Shown here: piece after piece, positions 1 to 3,483 of the stretch
Position numbering within the stretch: the first letter of the stretch is position 1
How the letters are laid out: each line of letters begins with the position of its first letter
Assembly: GCA_900555215.1 (NCBI GenBank)
Contig: USKR01000084.1
Span: 1 to 6,187, forward strand
DNA from: an uncultured Ruminococcus sp.
GTDB lineage: Bacteria > Bacillota > Clostridia > Lachnospirales > Lachnospiraceae
Length of the DNA: 6,187 bases
Reading direction: 5' to 3'
Translations under genes and position numbers: made by a program
The notes under the pieces: model-generated
What the model was told of the DNA's origin: nothing
Database searches by the model: none
The model's input: only the letters and a program-made list of their open reading frames with translations

Positions 1-74
1 ATTTAGTGAAAGGCGAGCGATTTGACGTTTACCTTTTTACGATGGAAGAATTTGATTTCTTGTATTATACTTAA
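1..74 (+). CDS. C-terminal end of an unidentified protein (5' partial)
   Basis: The frame starting at base 3 is open from the window edge to a TAA at 72-74; the other two plus frames are stopped at once (TAG at 4-6, TGA at 23-25). The visible tail is about 23 residues, rich in Phe, Tyr and acidic residues and ending in DFLYYT. I do not recognise a family. It lies upstream of the Gre gene in the same frame, 39 nt before its ATG, with no terminator hairpin between them, so the two may be in one operon. Only the short length and uninterrupted frame support it, so confidence is modest. A GTG at 6-8 has no ribosome binding site, so continuation upstream is more likely than a small gene starting there. 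Confidence 0.4.
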   Translation, partial: LVKGERFDVYLFTMEEFDFLYYT

Positions 75-113
75 AAGGCGGCGAATTATGAACAAAAGGG
101 GAATTATTTTATC

Positions 114-617
114 ATGGGTGAAAGACTGACAAAAAGTGATGTTGAGAAGATACAGGCTGAGATCGACCACAGGAAGCTGGTGGAGCGGAAAGAATTGATC
201 GAGGCTGTGAAGGAGGCTCGTTCTCACGGAGATCTGAGCGAGAATTTTGAGTACCATGCGGCAAAGAAGGAGAAGAACCGGAATGAGAGCCGGATCCGTT
301 ACCTGGAAAGGATGCTCAAGAATGCGGTGATAGTGGAGGATCATTCTGCTTCAGATGAAGTGGGACTGAATAATACAGTGGAGATTTACTGTGAAGATGA
401 CGATGAAGTGGAGACATACCGGATCGTGACATCTGTAAGAGGAAGCTCTCTGAATGGTCTTGTCAGCATTGAATCACCGCTTGGGAAAGCCCTTCTGGGA
501 CATAAGGAGGGAGATCGTGTATTTGTGAAGGTAAATGCAGATTTCGGGTATTATGTGGTAATCCGCAAAGTAATAAAGACCGAGAGCGAGGCAGAGGATC
601 ATATCCGCAGTTTCTGA
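114..617 (+). CDS. greA: Gre-family transcription elongation (transcript cleavage) factor
   Basis: A 167-residue protein with GreA architecture (E. coli GreA is 158 residues). Residues about 5-75 form a charged antiparallel coiled coil whose tip carries HGDLSENFEYHAAK (38-51). By family knowledge the tip acids, here D40 and E43, reach through the RNA polymerase secondary channel and promote cleavage of backtracked RNA. Residues about 85-160 are the FKBP-like C-terminal domain with the hallmark SPLGKALLG (about 120-129). The family usually has Ala in SENAEY; this protein has Phe45, which suggests a Gre paralogue rather than the main housekeeping copy. The start at ATG 114 is preceded by AGGGGA (97-102) with an 11-nt gap, slightly long. 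The upstream in-frame stretch reaches a stop at 72-74 with no other ATG. The HAD gene follows after 16 nt, so co-transcription is likely. Family assignment is firm; naming it greA rather than a paralogue is less certain. Confidence 0.93.
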   Translation: MGERLTKSDVEKIQAEIDHRKLVERKELIEAVKEARSHGDLSENFEYHAAKKEKNRNESRIRYLERMLKNAVIVEDHSASDEVGLNNTVEIYCEDDDEVETYRIVTSVRGSSLNGLVSIESPLGKALLGHKEGDRVFVKVNADFGYYVVIRKVIKTESEAEDHIRSF

Positions 618-633
618 CAGAGAGGAGAATATC

Positions 634-1287
634 ATGAAATACAAAATCGCGATTTTTGATCTGGACGGAACGATCACAGATTCGGGTCCCGGCATTATTA
701 ACAGTATCCGCTATGCTCTGGAAAAGTACGGGCTCCCCGTTCCGGAGGAGAAAGTGCTGCGCACATTTATAGGACCTCCGCTAAAAGAACAGTTTCAGGC
801 TGTGTGCGGTCTCAATGAGGAGGAGAGCGCACGTATGGTAGATGCATACCGGGAATATTATACTGAGAAAGGCATTTTTGAGAACAGTGTGTACAGCGGT
901 GTGCCTGAAATGCTGGAACAGATGAAAGAAGCAGGAGTGCGTATCCTTATGGCAACGGCAAAGCCGGAAAAATTCGCGAAACGGATTGCTGAGCATTTTG
1001 ATTTTGCAAAATATTTTGAATTTATCGGCGGAGCATGTATGGATGGCAGAAGAACGGACAAGTATGATGTGATCGAGTATGTGCTTGACTCATGTGGGAT
1101 TTCTGAAGAGGAAAAGAAGGATGCGGTTATGATCGGCGACCGCTCCCATGACATGATCGGTGCAGCAAAGGCAGGATTGCGCAGCCTCGGAGTCCTGTAC
1201 GGATATGGAAGCCGGGAAGAACTGGCGTCAGCGGGTGCGTCAATGATCGCGGAGACACCCGGGGAGGTTTGTTCTATTATTCTATAA
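634..1287 (+). CDS. HAD-superfamily phosphatase, phosphoglycolate phosphatase-like
   Basis: A 217-residue soluble HAD hydrolase with all four catalytic motifs. Motif I is FDLDGT (8-13), with D9 the nucleophile and D11 the general acid/base. Motif II is Thr108 in LMATAKP. Motif III is Lys143. Motif IV is IGDRSHD (167-173), whose acids bind Mg2+. Residues about 16-85 form the helical C1 cap and include IGPPL (46-50), typical of the Gph/PGP-like subgroup; the late GYGSREEL (190-197) also fits it. Such enzymes remove phosphate from small metabolites (phosphoglycolate, nucleotides, sugar phosphates), and the substrate cannot be told from sequence. The length is normal and no key residue is missing. 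The start is supported by AGAGGAG (621-627) six bases upstream. It lies 16 nt after the Gre gene with no terminator between, so it is probably the second gene of that operon. It may be annotated as a 5'-nucleotidase-like protein in relatives. Confidence 0.93.
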   Translation: MKYKIAIFDLDGTITDSGPGIINSIRYALEKYGLPVPEEKVLRTFIGPPLKEQFQAVCGLNEEESARMVDAYREYYTEKGIFENSVYSGVPEMLEQMKEAGVRILMATAKPEKFAKRIAEHFDFAKYFEFIGGACMDGRRTDKYDVIEYVLDSCGISEEEKKDAVMIGDRSHDMIGAAKAGLRSLGVLYGYGSREELASAGASMIAETPGEVCSIIL

Positions 1288-1344
1288 AGATAATTTTTAC
1301 ACAGATTTTTCATCTTCTTCCGTATAGGATTTACATCCCCTGAT

Positions 1345-1350
1345 TATAAT
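1345..1350 (+). promoter_or_regulatory. possible -10 element ahead of the small membrane protein gene
   Basis: A perfect TATAAT lies in the 100-nt gap between the HAD gene and the small membrane protein gene, about 40 nt before the latter's start. I find no convincing -35 hexamer at 16-18 nt spacing, and the upstream TG is two bases away rather than the one base of an extended -10. It is a weak candidate only; read-through from the Gre/HAD operon is equally possible, since no terminator hairpin is visible in the gap. Confidence 0.25.
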
Positions 1351-1379
1351 GTACTCAAAAGCAGAGATATAGCGTAAAC

Positions 1380-1385
1380 GGGGGA
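1380..1385 (+). promoter_or_regulatory. ribosome binding site deciding the small protein start
   Basis: The run GGGGGA is followed closely by overlapping ATGs at 1386, 1390 and 1393. The ATG at 1386 is in a different frame and only one base follows the G-run before it. The ATG at 1393 sits 7 nt downstream, a good spacing, and the ATG at 1390 sits 4 nt downstream. This favours 1393, or 1390 with one extra Met. Confidence 0.5.
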
Positions 1386-1392
1386 ATGGATG

Positions 1393-1638
1393 ATGTACAA
1401 AGGATTATGGAAACTGATCACGAAGTATACGGACAGCAGTCATGCTGTATCCATATTTCTGCCCGTGCTGATCGTGCTGTGGACGCTGGCAGGCGTTGCG
1501 GCAGGTCTGATCTTTTGTTCTGTTTCAGGTGCGGATATGGTGACTATGCTGGCGGATCTGATCTGTGCCGGAGGATATGCGGGACTGATATTTGGGCTGT
1601 TTGGAGGATGCTTTTATCTTTATCGGCTTGGCGTGTAA
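1393..1638 (+). CDS. small two-helix membrane protein of unknown function
   Basis: This encodes 81 residues (82 if the adjacent ATG at 1390 is used). The N-terminus is short and basic (YKGLWKLITKYT), followed by two hydrophobic segments at about residues 17-43 and 51-76, joined by a short loop with one Asp (SVSGADM). The second segment is glycine-rich, with GGYAGLIFGLFGG spacing that resembles a glycine zipper and suggests tight helix packing or oligomerisation. There is no cleavable signal peptide, catalytic motif or recognised domain. The Lys-rich N-terminus predicts a cytoplasmic N-terminus and a hairpin topology. A frame shifted by one base gives an 87-residue Cys/Arg-rich reading that looks artefactual. 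The gene lies between the HAD gene and the asnB promoter, whose -35 starts 8 nt after this stop. No specific function can be assigned. Confidence 0.75.
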   Translation: MYKGLWKLITKYTDSSHAVSIFLPVLIVLWTLAGVAAGLIFCSVSGADMVTMLADLICAGGYAGLIFGLFGGCFYLYRLGV

Positions 1639-1645
1639 AAAAAGA

Positions 1646-1675
1646 TTGACATACAAACAGAGTATGCTCTATAAT
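1646..1675 (+). promoter_or_regulatory. strong sigma-A (sigma-70 type) promoter for asnB leader
   Basis: TTGACA (1646-1651) and TATAAT (1670-1675) match both consensus hexamers exactly, with an 18-nt spacer. A run of seven A (1637-1643) lies just upstream of the -35, like a proximal UP element. Transcription would start near 1681-1684. It is the only near-perfect promoter in the window. It reads first into the hairpin and T-tract at 1699-1741 and then into asnB. Confidence 0.85.
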
Positions 1676-1698
1676 GATTCCATTGACAGGAGATAGCA

Positions 1699-1741
1699 AG
1701 GGAGCTGTAACCTATAACAGGGGACAGTTCTCTCTTTTTTT
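1699..1741 (+). terminator. intrinsic-terminator-like hairpin in the asnB leader (attenuator candidate)
   Basis: Bases 1699-1708 (AGGGAGCTGT) pair with 1724-1733 (ACAGTTCTCT) to give 10 consecutive base pairs, two of them G-U. The 15-nt loop can add a short CCU/GGG pairing. Seven T follow at 1735-1741. It lies about 17-20 nt after the predicted transcription start and about 58 nt before the asnB start codon. It could therefore attenuate asnB or end a transcript of about 60 nt, while also stopping read-through from the genes upstream. No leader peptide or aptamer large enough for a known riboswitch fits ahead of it. Confidence 0.6.
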
Positions 1742-1783
1742 ATTTATTCTGTGCATGCGTGCAGGCGCTCCTGGCGAGAGATG

Positions 1784-1790
1784 AGAGGAG
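1784..1790 (+). promoter_or_regulatory. ribosome binding site that fixes the asnB start at 1799
   Basis: AGAGGAG is followed by an 8-nt spacer and then ATG 1799, an optimal arrangement. An in-frame GTG at 1751 would add 16 residues, but it has no ribosome binding site and would bury the N-terminal catalytic Cys. The segment CUCCU at 1768-1772 is complementary to AGGAG (1786-1790) and could mask it in the mRNA. Confidence 0.8.
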
Positions 1791-1798
1791 ATGGTAAT

Positions 1799-3379
1799 AT
1801 GTGTTCAATTATGACGTGGTGTTCTGACACAGCGGATATGGAGCGGTTTATGGAAGGGTTTAAGCGCACGGAGTCCCGCGGACCTGATGATATGAGAGTG
1901 ATCGAGACGGGCAATGGAATCATGGGGTTCCAGCGTCTGTCTATCATGGGGCTCACGGGGGCAGGAATGCAGCCTTTTTCCCGGGAAAACCGATGGGTTG
2001 TGTGCAATGGGGAGATATACGGATTCCGCAGGATCAAAGAAGCGCTTATAAAGAAAGGTTATATCTTTGAAAGCGGCAGTGATTGTGAGATCCTGCTCCC
2101 TCTCTACGAGGAATACGGAACAGATATGTTTGCCATGCTTGACGCAGAGTATGCTCTTGTGATCTATGACGGTGAGACGGGAGATTATATCGCAGCGAGA
2201 GATCCCATCGGAATCCGCCCGCTGTATTATGGGTATGACGAGGATGGAGCGATCCTGTTCGCCAGTGAGGCAAAAGACCTGGTTGGGCTGACTGAGAGGA
2301 TCATGCCATTCCCTCCCGGATATTATTATATGGATGGAGAATTTGTCTGTTACAGAGACATCACAGAGGTGAAGGAAGTGTGCAAGGATGACCTGGAGAC
2401 AGCATGCCGGAAGATTAGGGAGAAACTGACAGCCGGCATCGAGAAAAGGCTGGATGCGGATGCTCCACTTGGATTTCTGCTGAGCGGAGGGCTGGATTCT
2501 TCCCTTGTTTGCGCTGTGTCTGCAAAAATTCTGAAAAAGCCCATCCGTACCTTTGCCATTGGTATGGATAAGGATGCCATTGACCTGAAATATGCGAAAG
2601 AAGTAGCAGACTATATCGGAAGCGAACATACGGAAGTCATCATTACGAGAGAACAGGTGCTTTCCGCACTTGAGGAGGTTATCAAGGCTCTCGGCACATT
2701 TGATATCACTACGATCCGTGCGTCTGTCGGAATGTATCTGATCTGTAAGGCGATCCATGAGACGACGGATGTCCGTGTCCTCCTGACAGGAGAGATATCA
2801 GACGAGCTCTTCGGATATAAATATACGGATTTTGCGCCGTCTGCAGAGGCGTTTCAGGCAGAATCCGTGAAGCGCGTCCATGAGCTCCACATGTATGACG
2901 TGCTGCGGGCGGACCGGTGTATCAGTGTGCATTCCATGGAGGCAAGAGTGCCGTTCGGGGATCTGGACTTTGTTTCTTATGTGATGAGCCTGGATCCGGC
3001 GATGAAGATGAATGTGTACAACAAAGGGAAATATCTGCTCCGACACGCGTTTGAAGGAGACTATCTGCCTTATGACATTCTCATGAGAGAGAAGGCGGCT
3101 TTCTCAGATGCGGTCGGACATTCAATGGTAGATGATCTGAAAGAGTATGCAGAGACACTGTATACGGATGAGGAATTTCGGAGAAAGGCAGCACAGTATG
3201 AACATGCAGCTCCGTTTACAAAGGAATCACTGATGTATAGAGAGCTTTTTGAGAAATATTATCCGGGACAGTCTCAGATGATCGCGGACTTCTGGATGCC
3301 GAACAAAGAGTGGGAGGGCTGTGACGTGGACGATCCTTCCGCAAGAGTGCTGGCAAACTATGGGGCGAGCGGAGTGTAA
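1799..3379 (+). CDS. asnB: asparagine synthase (glutamine-hydrolysing), AsnB type
   Basis: A 526-residue cytosolic enzyme that makes asparagine from aspartate, glutamine and ATP, releasing glutamate, AMP and PPi. Residues 2 to about 185 form the class II glutaminase domain: Cys2 is the N-terminal nucleophile exposed by Met removal, with SRGPDD (26-31), FQRLSIMG (44-51), NGEIYG (70-75) and SDCE (94-97). Residues about 200-510 form the ATP-pyrophosphatase synthetase domain: PP-loop LSGGLDSS (228-235), FAIGMD (252-257), TTIRAS (304-309), GEISDELFGY (331-340), MEARVPFGDLD (380-390) and REKAAFSDAVG (430-440), whose Lys432 matches the catalytic Lys of E. coli AsnB. It is slightly shorter than E. 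coli AsnB (554). It reads MCS where many relatives read MCG, and GEISDE where many read GEGSDE or GEGADE. ATG 1799 is chosen because it places Cys second and has a good ribosome binding site. It probably has its own promoter (1646-1675) with a possible attenuator, and it ends at a bidirectional terminator. Confidence 0.96.
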   Translation: MCSIMTWCSDTADMERFMEGFKRTESRGPDDMRVIETGNGIMGFQRLSIMGLTGAGMQPFSRENRWVVCNGEIYGFRRIKEALIKKGYIFESGSDCEILLPLYEEYGTDMFAMLDAEYALVIYDGETGDYIAARDPIGIRPLYYGYDEDGAILFASEAKDLVGLTERIMPFPPGYYYMDGEFVCYRDITEVKEVCKDDLETACRKIREKLTAGIEKRLDADAPLGFLLSGGLDSSLVCAVSAKILKKPIRTFAIGMDKDAIDLKYAKEVADYIGSEHTEVIITREQVLSALEEVIKALGTFDITTIRASVGMYLICKAIHETTDVRVLLTGEISDELFGYKYTDFAPSAEAFQAESVKRVHELHMYDVLRADRCISVHSMEARVPFGDLDFVSYVMSLDPAMKMNVYNKGKYLLRHAFEGDYLPYDILMREKAAFSDAVGHSMVDDLKEYAETLYTDEEFRRKAAQYEHAAPFTKESLMYRELFEKYYPGQSQMIADFWMPNKEWEGCDVDDPSARVLANYGASGV

Positions 3380-3424
3380 AACCTGCTGGAGTTTATCCCG
3401 AAATCAAAGGTATGAATATCAAAA

Positions 3425-3476
3425 AAGCAGCCCCCGGGTCTATGAATCTTTAAACCCATAGATCCGGGGGCTGTTT
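3425..3476. terminator. bidirectional intrinsic terminator between convergent genes
   Basis: A very stable hairpin pairs 3428-3444 with 3457-3473 over 17 bp, including an eight-pair run of G/C (3430-3437 region) and a single G-U at 3438/3463, around a 12-nt loop. Three weaker pairs extend it to 3425/3476. On the plus strand it is followed by a T-rich stretch (to about 3489), which serves asnB, whose stop is 48 nt upstream. On the minus strand it is followed by six T (complement of 3421-3426), which serves the giant minus-strand gene, whose stop at 3484 is about 10 nt away. Confidence 0.9.
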
Positions 3477-3483
3477 CTGTCTT

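Noticed and set aside
22..70. Promoter ahead of the Gre gene (TTGACG at 22-27, TATTAT at 63-68)
   Set aside because: The hexamers are 35 nt apart and lie within the apparent coding tail of the upstream gene; no pair with 16-18 nt spacing was found.
1327..1338. GGAT/ATCC hairpin after the HAD gene as a terminator
   Set aside because: It is only 4 bp with no T-tract following; too weak to support a terminator.
1386..1649. 87-residue plus-strand frame overlapping the small membrane protein
   Set aside because: It starts one base after the G-run, is rich in Cys, Arg and Trp, and lacks the coherent hydrophobic pattern of the alternative frame; it reads as an out-of-frame shadow.
1674..1779. Leader peptide starting at the ATG overlapping the -10 box
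   Set aside because: The ATG lies upstream of the predicted transcription start, so it would not be in the mRNA; the encoded peptide also shows no Asn codon run.
1676..1798. T-box or known amino acid riboswitch in the asnB leader
   Set aside because: The leader is only about 115 nt, with under 20 nt before the terminator hairpin, and I find no T-box-like or other known aptamer core.
1805..2758. 317-codon minus-strand open frame antisense to asnB
   Set aside because: It lies entirely within a confidently identified asnB; its His/Arg/Ser-rich composition with no motif indicates a codon-usage shadow.
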